From Profftia tarda (GTDB taxonomy: Bacteria > Pseudomonadota > Gammaproteobacteria > Enterobacterales > Enterobacteriaceae), in assembly GCF_904848675.1 (NCBI RefSeq), contig NZ_LR890047.1, positions 620,001 through 684,000 on the forward strand: a DNA stretch of 64,000 bases, in the 5' to 3' direction. This document shows, piece after piece, positions 21,032-30,906 of the stretch. Under the pieces are notes generated by a model that had not been told where the DNA came from, searched no databases, and saw only the letters and a program-made list of their open reading frames with translations. The translations under genes were made by a program, and so were the position numbers. Position 1 is the first letter of the stretch, and the number at the start of each line of letters is the position of its first letter.

Positions 21032-21439
21032 TTACAGTAAAAAATCTTCTAGAGACTGACCTTGCTCTTCTATAGCTTGTTTAATAGTTGTAGGAGTACG
21101 CCCTTGACCCGTCCAAGTTTTAGTTTCGTTATTTTTATTGATATATTGATACTTAGCCGGCCGTGTAAGACGTTTTGATTTACTAGGTACCTTGCAATCA
21201 CTCATACTTTGTAGTAGTTCGTTAGGGTCAATGCCATCTGCGATAAGCATTTCACGATATTGTTGTAATTTGCGTGTGCGATCTTCGATTTCTGCTTGAG
21301 CTTGGTTTTCTTCTGCACGACGTTCTTGCACTACCACTTCTAACTTCTCCAACATTTCTTCCAGAGTTTCTAAAATACATTCTCTAGCTTGCGCACGAAG
21401 AGTGCGTATGTTATTCAGAATCTTTAACGCTTCGCTCAT
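21032..21439 (-). CDS. hns: DNA-binding transcriptional regulator H-NS
   Basis: H-NS is a nucleoid protein that coats and silences AT-rich DNA. The start at 21439 (MSEALKILNNIRTLRAQ) matches E. coli and gives 135 residues (E. coli 137); an ATG five codons upstream is rejected. The N-terminal coiled-coil dimerisation region (1-65) is strongly conserved (CILETLEEMLEKLEVVV, RTRKLQQYREMLIADGIDPNELL). The C-terminal DNA-binding domain keeps RPAKYQY...ETKTWTGQGRTP, including the QGR AT-hook-like loop, and ends at FLL, two residues short. Survival of a global silencer in so AT-rich a genome is unusual. Confidence 0.97.
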   Translation of the reverse strand: MSEALKILNNIRTLRAQARECILETLEEMLEKLEVVVQERRAEENQAQAEIEDRTRKLQQYREMLIADGIDPNELLQSMSDCKVPSKSKRLTRPAKYQYINKNNETKTWTGQGRTPTTIKQAIEEQGQSLEDFLL

Positions 21440-22504
21440 TTGTTTTAATCTCAAATTAAATTGTTATAGCACATTTAAAGATAATAGAGTGCGAGTATAT
21501 TTAACGCAATACTGAATCTTATGATATTCAAAATATTTTATAAAATATTAAAATAATTACTCTTTTAAATACTGATATCAATATATAAATTATCTTCTCG
21601 CGAAGATAGCAGAAGTAAATTATTTCTACAAGCACTATATTAAGAGGCTTTTAAATATATACAAGAAATTACATATAATTATATATTATACAAATAATAT
21701 TTCTTTGCAATAAAATATATCTAAAAGAGAAAATCACTATATAAACTAACCTCAGCTAGAAGTCTTGATAATTGTTTAATTAAGATAGTATCACAACCTT
21801 AATATGAAAGATAACTTAAAAAATAAAAGAATAGTATATCAAACTTTTAATAATATGCATCCAAATTTAAATGATTTTAATCATAATTTTTTAAAATAAT
21901 TTAGAAAATATATTTTCTAGTACAAAGCAAAATAAAAATTTTTTACTACCGATTAGAGAAAAATATTTTATTTAACAAACTTAATTATTTATTATTTAAT
22001 AAATTAATGGTAACTAAAAATATCATCTTATTATCATAAGCGTATGATAGTTATATTGTATATTATAATTGTTCTTGTGTTTCACGTGCTGATCATGGTT
22101 AATATATAACCTCTAGCGCAGATAGCCTTAAATCTTTTTGTGCAATACAGAGTGGTATTAACATTATTTATCAATAATTAAGAAGCTGAAGACGATAAAA
22201 TAAAAAGGCTAAACAGCCTGTATTTACTATTGGGAATACTATTATAAAATAGTATAAACAGGAGAAAGATAGGATACTTAATATAAAATAATATTAACAA
22301 ATAGATATTATTAAGTATTCTATTGTAGATACTAGATGTAGCTTAGCATACAATAAATACGTCAAATATATCTATAAAAGTATTAGCAAGATACATAAAT
22401 AATCTCAAGTAATAGATAAACCAGAGTAAACTGAGAAAAAGATATAGTACAATTACTTTCTTAGATATTGATCAATGCTACCATGAGTGCATAACAAAAC
22501 TATT

Positions 22505-22530
22505 ATTACTCTATTACTCTATTACTCTAT
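22505..22530. repeat. Octamer tandem repeat, 3 copies of ATTACTCT
   Basis: Three perfect copies of ATTACTCT plus AT, in non-coding DNA. Confidence 0.9.
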
Positions 22531-24573
22531 CTCAATCATAAACACACTAGCTAATAGATTAAATCTATAGCATACTGGTAATTTTTATGACCTAACTATG
22601 CGAATCAGTAAGTATATTATAATCAAGAGATATGACATAATAAACAATTTACATGTATAATGACATTCTTGATTAGATCAACTACTGCATATACTGTATA
22701 TAAAAAACTTAGAGTCGTGAATCTATGGTTATAAGTAGCATACTGAGCTAAATAGTTTTTCATTGAAGATGCGGATAGGTATTCTGATGTTATTCTTATG
22801 ATATCTATAAATAAGGTTATATTCTTGTCATTATCTATTATTAATAATAGAATACAGGATTATTTTTGCGTAAGAAATTTCATATTAATTTCTTTTATTT
22901 ACTTCGCCTTTATAATCAAGACATTTATTCTGTTTTGTGAAGAATGATGTTTATTAATTTAATAAAGATTTTTTCAAAAAATAATTAGATAAACATTTTC
23001 TTGTATATTAATTTTTATAAGGATACAAGAACATAAAGGGATCACCATAATAAAAAATAGTTTTAAATAGTTATTTAAGATCTGATAATATAAAATATAA
23101 ATAGCATTAGTAGATAGAACACATGCGAACCATACCATGAATATAGCATAGTTATTTATGATTCTTTAATAAAGCGAGAAGAAGTATCTACTAATGATTT
23201 AATAGTATTTTGCTATCATCTTTATCGGGGCGTCCTCAATTAACTTATGAGAATATTGACCTATTACTGATTAGTTTTTAGTCATGAAAATCTATGTAAA
23301 AGAGCATAATAGCATTACTTATGTTATTATACTATATTTGCCGAAGATCATTAATATTAAAAATAATAAATAAAAATATTAACATATAGTAATCCTATAT
23401 GCTGATTAGAAGAATAAAATTCTAAGTAGAGCAATCTAGCGTCTAAAAATTCATGAAGAGGGATAAGATTAGTATTTATAATATATTAATTTTTGAGAAC
23501 AAATCACATACTAATAAAACTGATTATATAACGAGAACATCAATATAAACGTATATCTAAGTATAATTCACTTTGCTCTTTTAGGTAGTATACCTAGTTT
23601 TATAAGTCAAGCAGAATACATAAAAGATTAATTTTTTAAATATTTTGATCCAATCTTTTGTAAAATATATCTTATAGAGGAACTTCATTCTTTTTTGCAT
23701 CATATTATTAAATATTAGTTATAATTTTATCAAAAAAATATTTATTAAGGCAAGTGCTATAGCATAAATAAATTAATATAAATATATTATATTTTTAGTC
23801 TAAAAGAATAAAACTATATGACCTTCGATCAATTAATAGTAAATAAAAATTATGACCTAATCAAATCTAAACTGATGCAACTACTAGTAATAATGAGAAG
23901 AACTGGATAAGTCTGTTAAGACAATAATATTATTGTGCTAGGGCATGCCTTATTTAGATAGTCTACACTTATTTTTAGGTAGATATATTATTGAGAAGTT
24001 ACCATAGATAACTTTAATACCTGCTGCTTATCAGGTATAGAGTCCTACTTGCAAACAATATGTAACTACTATGATGTGTAAATATATAAAAAGAACTTTT
24101 CCATATGTTAAAATAAATAACACTGCAACAGTATTAAGTGCAAGAAATTTGCCTATATTTTTCTAGTACTCTTGTAAATACATTTTATGTATCCCTATTA
24201 GTCAATGATATTATATCAAGGATTGCTTTTTCATATTTTATGTATTTCGATGATTTTAACAAGACTAAGCACTGATATAGATCAGTTACAAAATTAAAAT
24301 AATTGCATATTTCAATGATTTTAAAATTAATCTGAAAGTAAATTAAAAATGATCTGATAGCAGTTACTATGCATAACAGAATCTTTGTATAGTACCGATA
24401 AATAATATTGCTGAAATAATATTGCATTTAGAAATATAAATAATCTTATATTCATAGGATTTAGAGCTATGCTATAAAGTCATAAGTAATTTTAAAATTA
24501 TAAAACTGGAATTTATAAAAAATAAAAATATTTTCGTAAAATAATCATGAAGAAATATCAAGAATATAAATCT

Positions 24574-24604
24574 AAGAGAAGCAAGATATAATCTTGCTTC
24601 TCTT
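24574..24604 (+). terminator. Terminator-like hairpin with 14-bp perfect stem
   Basis: AAGAGAAGCAAGAT (24574-24587) pairs perfectly with 24591-24604, 3-nt loop, followed by TTAATT so that the stem end and tail give TTTT. It has more GC than the other palindromes here. No intact gene ends nearby on the plus strand. On the minus strand it lies about 130 bp past the end of the fis relic, so it could be the old dusB-fis terminator. Confidence 0.55.
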
Positions 24605-24734
24605 TTAATTAACAGTTGTAGAATAAAAATAAACAACTTACTTTAAGAATTATTTTATTTAATTGATTAATAAAATTCTTATTAGAACACTATCCTTTAA
24701 AATATTAATCACTCTTAAGATGCTGCCTCAGCAA

Positions 24735-24960
24735 AGATCTTCTCAATTTTTTAATAGATCTTAATTCATTAATACTAAATGTTTTGTTCTACCTTGTTTA
24801 TCAGAGGAGTGCCTGATGAGTAATTTCAGAATAAGATAGCTCTAGTCCGTAATTAGCTTTTTTAAAAGCTTATTCTAAGATAAATCATTCAATATATTGC
24901 TGAGTAATCTGTGCTTGCTGAGCTTATAAATAAATTTATGGTATTTGTCAAAATAAGTTG
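24735..24960 (-). pseudogene. fis: fis relic (nucleoid protein Fis)
   Basis: Fis is a small DNA-bending regulator of rRNA synthesis and recombination. On the minus strand, residues in order match E. coli Fis. The N-terminus degrades to F-stop-Q. Then AQQAQITQQ matches SQDQVTQK, A-F-K-K-x-N-Y matches ALKNYF, LELSYSEITHQALL matches YELVLAEVEQPLL, TR-stop-NKT matches TRGNQT, and IN followed by KKLRR matches INRGTLRKKLKK. Stops and indels preclude function. It lies directly after a dusB relic on the same strand, the conserved dusB-fis operon order, which strongly supports the identification. Confidence 0.8.
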
Positions 24961-24974
24961 TGTACTTTCATGAT

Positions 24975-25739
24975 GAAAGCTAATGTTATTAGCGATTAAT
25001 TCATGAAAAAATAATATGTAAAATATATCAGACTAGTCCTGACTAATGCATTCTCATCCAAAGACATAGATATATTTTTTATAACGGATTAGGAGGCTAA
25101 ATATTACATTAGCGCTGTTCTTTATATTTTTCTCTGTTACACAATTCACAATTTACTTAAGACTTATTTGATCTAGCTTATACAAACAACTTGTAAAATA
25201 CAAAAATTTTTTTAAATTAGACGTTCCCTGAGAATCTCGAAATATTAAGCATAGTTATTAATATATAATCCTTGTATTCTTTATGAAGAACACAAGGGCT
25301 TGTAAATATTACAAATCAATTATAAAACGAAATAATCTTTTGTTGAAGTAAAGATTGTTCAGGAGTTACTTGTAATTTTTAGGAGTATCACTGGCAAAAG
25401 ATCAATATGCAAGTTTTTATTAGTTCATTTAGTAAATATTTTTAAATATTTTAAATATTTGATTTCCTACTTCCTATAGGTGCTAAAAAATTTGTACCCT
25501 TGATTCGCTATAATACTGTGCTGTACAAGATAATTTTATTATTGTTATATTGTTAATGAAAAACTAATTCATATATAAGATGCTTATAAAGCTAATACGT
25601 AAGCAATAATATCCTGAGTATTTTTAAGTCTTTCTCGCTTGATTAGAAAATTATTAATATATAAACAAATCTCACATAATTTCAAAAATATAATTCAGAA
25701 GTGTAAATATACCTGATAGGTACTTATTTTTATCCTCAT
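24975..25739 (-). pseudogene. dusB: dusB relic (tRNA-dihydrouridine synthase B)
   Basis: DusB reduces uridine to dihydrouridine in tRNA. On the minus strand the start MRI is visible at 25739. It is followed by a deletion into P-x-x-G-I (E. coli APMAGITDRPF), F-x-x-LC-E (FRTLCYE), KRERLK (DKSRLR), ESRVQIF-stop (ESGAQIID), IDLLPVILLKIT (VDVPVTLKIRT), IQGLYIN (IQALTIH), IVN (IAN) and ALM (ALMIGRAAQG). Several stops look like C-to-T changes of Gln, Arg or Trp codons. Only about 765 of the expected 966 bp remain. Confidence 0.8.
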
Positions 25740-26363
25740 TGATCGACTAATAAAATAAGCTCTGTATATAAGTACTAAATAATTTAATACATATATCAGT
25801 GAATCAACTTTATGTTATAGTCTATTTTCTTATCTCTTAATTCGTGTACTTCCTCGATACTTTGAAGTTAATAATAACTAGGAAATAAACATATTAAGTC
25901 ACTAGGTCTATTCTTATATTAATGTACTGTTCAGTTCCTGATCTTATTATTTTTATACAGAACAAGTACACACAGCACAAAAGAAGCTAGTTACATATGA
26001 TGACAACAAAGGTGCCTAATATCTCTAATATTTAAACAGTATCTTAAAATATTAGTAACGTACATGGTAGTTAAATCCATAGCATCATAGCATATGCTAT
26101 GGAACAGGAAGCTAAAATAGAATTTGTACTATAAGTCAGACAGCTTATATATGATCAAAACATGATCATAATAGCAAAATAATATTTATCTTATAATAAC
26201 ACGTATATTTTGTCCTACAGTTAAAATTTTTTAATTAAAACATTTAGTAGGATATCTTTATTAAGCAATACAAATTGTCTAACTTTAATGTATTGTTTAT
26301 TAAAAATAAAATTACATTTTTAAAAACTTTTAGAAATATCAGAATAATTTCAACAGGAAGATC
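25740..26363. other. Spacer between the dusB relic and gshB
   Basis: About 620 bp, divergent intergenic region. prmA, which precedes dusB in E. coli, should continue here on the minus strand but I could not align it. It must also hold the gshB promoter, which is not obvious by eye. Confidence 0.5.
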
Positions 26364-27314
26364 ATGATTAAGTTTGGTATTGTAATGGATCCCATTAATT
26401 CTATTAATATCCAAAAAGATACTAGTTTTGCGATGTTATTAGAAGCTCAAAAGCATGGCTATGAACTACACTATATGGAAATGAATGATCTATATATGTA
26501 TAGAGGCGCAGGATGTGCAAGGACTAGATTACTTAAAGTCAAAGAAGATCAAGAAAGCTGGTATTCTTTTTACGGTGAACAGGATATTGAACTGTCTGAA
26601 CTAGATGTCATCTTAGCCCGCAAGGATCCTCCTTGTGATTCTGAGTTTATATACGCTACTCACATCCTAGAGCGTGCTGAAGACCAAGGTACACTGATAG
26701 TAAATAAGCCACAGAGTATACGTGACTGCAATGAAAAGCTGTTTATCTCGTATTTTCCAGATATCATCACAGATACTTTAGTTACGCGTCAAGCGAAACA
26801 GATACGTGAATTTTATGATAAACATGGAGATATTATTCTAAAACCTTTAGATGGCATGGGTGGCAAGTTAGTTTTCCGAGTGAAAAAAAAAGATTTTAAT
26901 CTATCCGTAATTATTGAAACCCTAACTGGGTATGGTACTCGTTTCTGTATAGCGCAAAAATTCTTGTCGGAGATTAAATACGGTGATAAACGAGTTCTAG
27001 TAGTTGATGGAGAACCAGTTCCATACTGTTTAGCACGTATTCCTAAGAAGGGTGAATCCCGTGGAAATTTAACTGCTGGTGGTCGTGGTGAAGCTCGTCC
27101 ACTAACTGAAAGTGATTGGGCTATTGCACGAAAAGTAGCTCCAATATTAAAAGAGAAAGGTCTGCTCTTTGTTGGTTTGGACATCATAGGAGATCATCTC
27201 ACAGAGATTAATATTACTAGCCCAACCTGTGCTCGTGAAATTGAGGCAGCATTCTCTAATATATCTGTGACAGGCATGCTGATAAATGCAATTCAGCGCA
27301 GAATTAAGAAGTAA
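26364..27314 (+). CDS. gshB: Glutathione synthetase
   Basis: GshB joins gamma-glutamylcysteine and glycine with ATP to make glutathione. It is 316 residues (E. coli 315) and collinear throughout. The N-terminal substrate domain starts MIKFGIVMDPINSINIQKD. The ATP-grasp domain contains ILKPLDGMGGKLVFRV (glycine-rich loop), VLVVDGEPVPYCLARIP, the flexible-loop region ESRGNLTAGGRGEARPLTESD and the metal-binding end LFVGLDIIGDHLTEINITSPTCAREIE. CAGGAAG lies before the ATG. The gene is isolated; yqgE and yqgF, which follow it in E. coli, are not visible. Confidence 0.97.
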   Translation: MIKFGIVMDPINSINIQKDTSFAMLLEAQKHGYELHYMEMNDLYMYRGAGCARTRLLKVKEDQESWYSFYGEQDIELSELDVILARKDPPCDSEFIYATHILERAEDQGTLIVNKPQSIRDCNEKLFISYFPDIITDTLVTRQAKQIREFYDKHGDIILKPLDGMGGKLVFRVKKKDFNLSVIIETLTGYGTRFCIAQKFLSEIKYGDKRVLVVDGEPVPYCLARIPKKGESRGNLTAGGRGEARPLTESDWAIARKVAPILKEKGLLFVGLDIIGDHLTEINITSPTCAREIEAAFSNISVTGMLINAIQRRIKK

Positions 27315-29183
27315 TAATATGATTAATTTTATTATGACTGCTTGTTGCATCTATTTATTATGCGAATCTAATGAGCTTCACATCAATAGAACTTTAAATT
27401 TATTATAGAATAATTATTCTAATAGCTCCCTCTTGTATAAAACTCAAGGAAAATTGCAATAACTTATTTAATTATTTCTAATAATAAAGTTCTGAATACT
27501 TCTTAGAAAACGAGCAATAATATGAATAGATATGATCATCTTATGAGGTCTTATTGACAATAGTATATCATTAATCTTATTTAGGACTCCTATTTTTGTA
27601 ATACCCGTTCTACTACTTATTGTTGCAAGGAATTATTGTATTAGACCTTTCCTAAAGCATGCAAAAGTCATCAATAACTATAGTCTTCAAGAAATTAAGC
27701 TCTTGTTAACTTTTTATGTGTTTATTTTATTTAGAAAACTGTAAATTTCTTGAGTAAGATGAAGTATTAAGAATGGAGAAAAAATTTTATTTAGGATTGA
27801 TAGTAATAACCTAGCTAGCTTCTATAACAAGAATAGTATTCTCTATATAAATAATTATTTTAGCCATTCTTATAATTCAGATAAAATGTTAAAGTAAAAA
27901 TAACTAAGAAATAATTTTAAGCAAGCATATGCTAATAACGCTAACTCTGTTCTTAAATTCCTTGATGAATTGACGAAAAAGATAATCTGCGCAATGATCT
28001 CGTTATAAGCAAAATAAATAATCATAGCATGAAGAAATGTGATTACTCAGTCTTGAGACAAAGTAATAAATAGTCGAAAATTCAAGAAGAATATCACTAT
28101 ATTTTCCACATTAAGATTAATATCTTTTCATCTCTTTCTACATATCAAAAAATTTATGTGGCTCTAGCAATAGCTATTTATTATTGTTTATACATCAATA
28201 AATTCTAAGTTATATCAGAAGATTAATAATCTCACATGATCAGATTGATTATACTAGATGTACAAACGCAATTATATTTTCCTATATAAATTAAATTTTT
28301 TAGTACTTGCAAGCATTTTATATTTTTAATGATACATTTATTTCATCTTTATAATGATTGAAAAGAGCTTGCAGAAAGCCATATGAAGTGCTAGTCATTA
28401 CTTGATAAAGCCTTTGACTGCAAGGTAATAAATTATATCAGTATATAATATATCATGTAAGATAATAGAGAAGAGAATTCAATAAAAGTAGTCTTTAATA
28501 TTTTTATTATTCTGTATAAAAAATAATTTAGTTTCATATATTGTTCTATTAAGAAAGTATTATAGTGGCCTTCTGTAGTCAGCTCTGCTGAATAAGAAGA
28601 TTTCATTATACATAATTTTATTTCTCCGCAATAACTGGTTTTATTACTTAATAATATAATTTTAGCACTTGGTAGTTAAGTAACTCTAGTTCTGACTCTG
28701 ACTATGACTCTAATAAAAATAATTTTTTACATATTTTAGATATTTAGCGTCTAATTTAAAGCATGCATTTAAAATACATAAGCTAGTTTTAACAAGATTA
28801 GAAGAAAGCAATACGTACAATACAGTATCTTGGTTAATGAATAATATACTTATTAAAACTTTCTTATTTTTGGAGATGTTTAAATATCATGCATGGCATT
28901 CAAACTAGTGTCTTCTATCCCTATCTATATTTATTTGACAAATAGTATAAAGCAGAGGAGATAAGAATAAGATTACTGATATTTCATAAGAACATATAAT
29001 TATTTCTGCTCTTATCTAGAAAAACCACTAACATGTTATTTGATATTTTATATTTCTACAAATGAACTATAATTCTCCTCATAACCACAGGATAAGCATA
29101 ATTTAGCTAGAAATATCAATTTTAAATTATCTCTACTGAGATAATTTAAAATTGATATTCATATAATAGCCATAAAATATCTA
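27315..29183. other. 1.9-kb spacer between gshB and hemW
   Basis: Convergent intergenic region with no recognisable gene. yqgE, yqgF, yggS and yggT would be expected from E. coli order. A very long perfect inverted repeat lies next to the hemW 3' end (29112-29159). Confidence 0.55.
29112..29159. repeat. Perfect inverted repeat, 22-bp arms, 4-nt loop
   Basis: Left arm 29112-29133 pairs perfectly with right arm 29138-29159; loop TACT. It lies 25 nt beyond the hemW stop, so it may act in transcription termination or 3'-end stabilisation for rdgB-hemW. It has only three GC pairs and no U-run. It is the longest perfect hairpin found in the window. Confidence 0.9.
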
Positions 29184-30317
29184 TTAGAGAAACAACTCTA
29201 GTAAAGAATTGAAGAAAAACTTACCGTGCTTAGTTATTTGCCACGACTCATCAGTCTCTATAATATAATTGTATGCTATTGCATGATCTATCTGTTCTCT
29301 AATAACTTCTTCTCCAAGTCCTGTATAAAGCTGAAACTCTAATCTTGGCATTGGTTCAAGCAACCTGAAACGGTTCATGAAAAATTCGAATGGGCGATTA
29401 TTACTGTCCACTGGATCCTGTTTATGCAAATAACGTCCTTGCATATATCCACGAGGATGGCGTGTTTTTACAGTGCGTAGAATATAAGAATTTTCAAAAG
29501 TTATTTTACCATGCGAACCGCACCCAATACCAAGATAATCTCCAAAGCGCCAATAATTTAGATTGTGATCACATTGGTAGCCTGATTTGGCGTATGCCGA
29601 TATTTCATACTGTTGATAACCAGCAGCACTTAAAAGCGCATCTCCGTTCTGTAAAATATTCCATATAGTATCTTCATTTGGTAATTGTGGAGGCCTTGAA
29701 GCGAGCAGCGTATTAGCCTCAATAGTTAGTTGATACCAAGATAAATGAGGAGGATTATTAAGCTCAATAGCCTGTCGTAAATCTTCTATAGCTTCTTCCA
29801 AGGACTGGTTTAGTAAGCCATACATAAGATCAAGGTTAAAACTGCGCAGTCCTCGTCCTTGAGCCAGCAATAAAGCTCTAATTGAGTCTTCTGGGCTATG
29901 CATGCAACCTAACGTTTTTAAATGATCTTTGTTAAAGCTTTGAACGCCAATAGAAATACGGTTAATACCAGCACTCTGGTAAGAACTTAAGCGATCGGGT
30001 GCCATAGTTCCTGGATTAGCCTCCATTGTTACTTCAGCATTTACAGCCAATGGTAATCGCATGCGTATGCCATTCATTAAACGATGCATACTTTTTACAC
30101 TGAGTAAACTAGGAGTACCACCACCAATAAAAATTGTACTAATTTCACGTCCAGAAGTGAATGATAAATCGTTATCTAAATCAGCCAGTAAATGGTTGAC
30201 GTATTCTATGGATGGAATATCATCTTTTGCAAGATGAACATTGAAATCACAGTATGGACATCTTTGTAAGCACCATGGGAAGTGTATATAAAGGCTGAGT
30301 GGAGGTAGCTTAAACAT
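29184..30317 (-). CDS. hemW: Heme chaperone HemW (radical SAM family)
   Basis: HemW is a radical-SAM-like protein that binds heme and delivers it to target proteins; it is related to oxygen-independent coproporphyrinogen oxidase HemN. It is 377 residues (E. coli 378). The iron-sulfur motif WCLQRCPYC (Cys 16, 20, 23) is intact, as are FIGGGTPS, EANPGT, NRISIGVQSF, FNLDLMYGL and HNLNYWRFGDYLGIGCGSHGK. The family C-terminus HGKFFFNSLLELFL is complete. It overlaps the end of rdgB by 8 nt, so the two are probably translationally coupled, as in E. coli. Confidence 0.96.
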   Translation of the reverse strand: MFKLPPLSLYIHFPWCLQRCPYCDFNVHLAKDDIPSIEYVNHLLADLDNDLSFTSGREISTIFIGGGTPSLLSVKSMHRLMNGIRMRLPLAVNAEVTMEANPGTMAPDRLSSYQSAGINRISIGVQSFNKDHLKTLGCMHSPEDSIRALLLAQGRGLRSFNLDLMYGLLNQSLEEAIEDLRQAIELNNPPHLSWYQLTIEANTLLASRPPQLPNEDTIWNILQNGDALLSAAGYQQYEISAYAKSGYQCDHNLNYWRFGDYLGIGCGSHGKITFENSYILRTVKTRHPRGYMQGRYLHKQDPVDSNNRPFEFFMNRFRLLEPMPRLEFQLYTGLGEEVIREQIDHAIAYNYIIETDESWQITKHGKFFFNSLLELFL

Positions 30318-30906
30318 TGCATATCATTTCTAGTAAAATCTTTAATGCTTGACCACGATGTGAAATTGAATTTTTCTGATCTCCAGTTAGCTCAGCAATA
30401 GAACATCCTAATTCAGTAATTTTGAAGATAGAATCATAGCCAAAACCTCCTTCTCCTGATGGCTTAAGGCTAATTTCACCTGACATGCTACCATGACATA
30501 CTAGTGGTACTGGGCTTTTTGCATGGCTTAAGTAGACTAGAACGCAGTGAAATTTAGCTTGACGCTTACCTTCTGGAACATCTTTAAGTGCCTCCAAAAG
30601 CTTGTCAACATTTTGGCGATCACTAACTTTTTTAAGACCAGCATAACGTGCAGATTGTATTCCTGGAGCTCCACCAAGCGCATCTACAGATAAACCAGAG
30701 TCGTCTGCAATTGCAGGTAACCCGGTACTTTCCGCAGCATGTCGTGCTTTAATAATCGAGTTCTCTATAAACGTGAGACCTGTCTCTTCGATATACTTCA
30801 CATCCAATTCAGTCTGAGTCACACAGTCTAAACTTAGATTAGCTAGTAGACTTTTTAACTCACGTGCTTTGCCTAAACTTGTAGTTGCCAATACAATTTT
30901 TTGCAT
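30310..30906 (-). CDS. rdgB: dITP/XTP pyrophosphatase RdgB
   Basis: RdgB is the house-cleaning enzyme that hydrolyses dITP, ITP and XTP to monophosphates, keeping deaminated purines out of nucleic acids. It is 198 residues (E. coli 197). Conserved elements are the substrate-binding start LATTSLGKARELK, the catalytic AIADDSGLSVDALGGAPG (Asp68, Asp69), the GGFGYDSIF loop and the purine-selecting SHRGQAL. It is first of the rdgB-hemW pair. Keeping it while uvrB is lost suggests nucleotide-pool cleaning is favoured over excision repair. Confidence 0.97.
   Translation of the reverse strand: MQKIVLATTSLGKARELKSLLANLSLDCVTQTELDVKYIEETGLTFIENSIIKARHAAESTGLPAIADDSGLSVDALGGAPGIQSARYAGLKKVSDRQNVDKLLEALKDVPEGKRQAKFHCVLVYLSHAKSPVPLVCHGSMSGEISLKPSGEGGFGYDSIFKITELGCSIAELTGDQKNSISHRGQALKILLEMICNV

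Larger units (their letters stand above)
21440..24734. other. 3.3-kb gene desert upstream of hns
   Basis: No intact gene. tdk and adhE, which flank hns in E. coli, are not recognisable. A 13-residue run near 23228-23270 (RPQLTYENIDLLL) follows a readable KREEVSTNDLI and may belong to an unidentified relic. An 80-codon open frame at 24185-24427 has no family features. A 3-copy 8-bp repeat and one terminator-like hairpin are listed separately. Confidence 0.5.

Noticed and set aside
23150..23275. Readable KREEVSTNDLI and RPQLTYENIDLLL segments
   Set aside because: Looks protein-like across a frameshift but I could not identify the family; no supporting synteny.
24185..24427. 80-codon open frame on the minus strand
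   Set aside because: Composition is Ile/Tyr/Leu-rich as expected from random AT-rich DNA; no recognisable motif.
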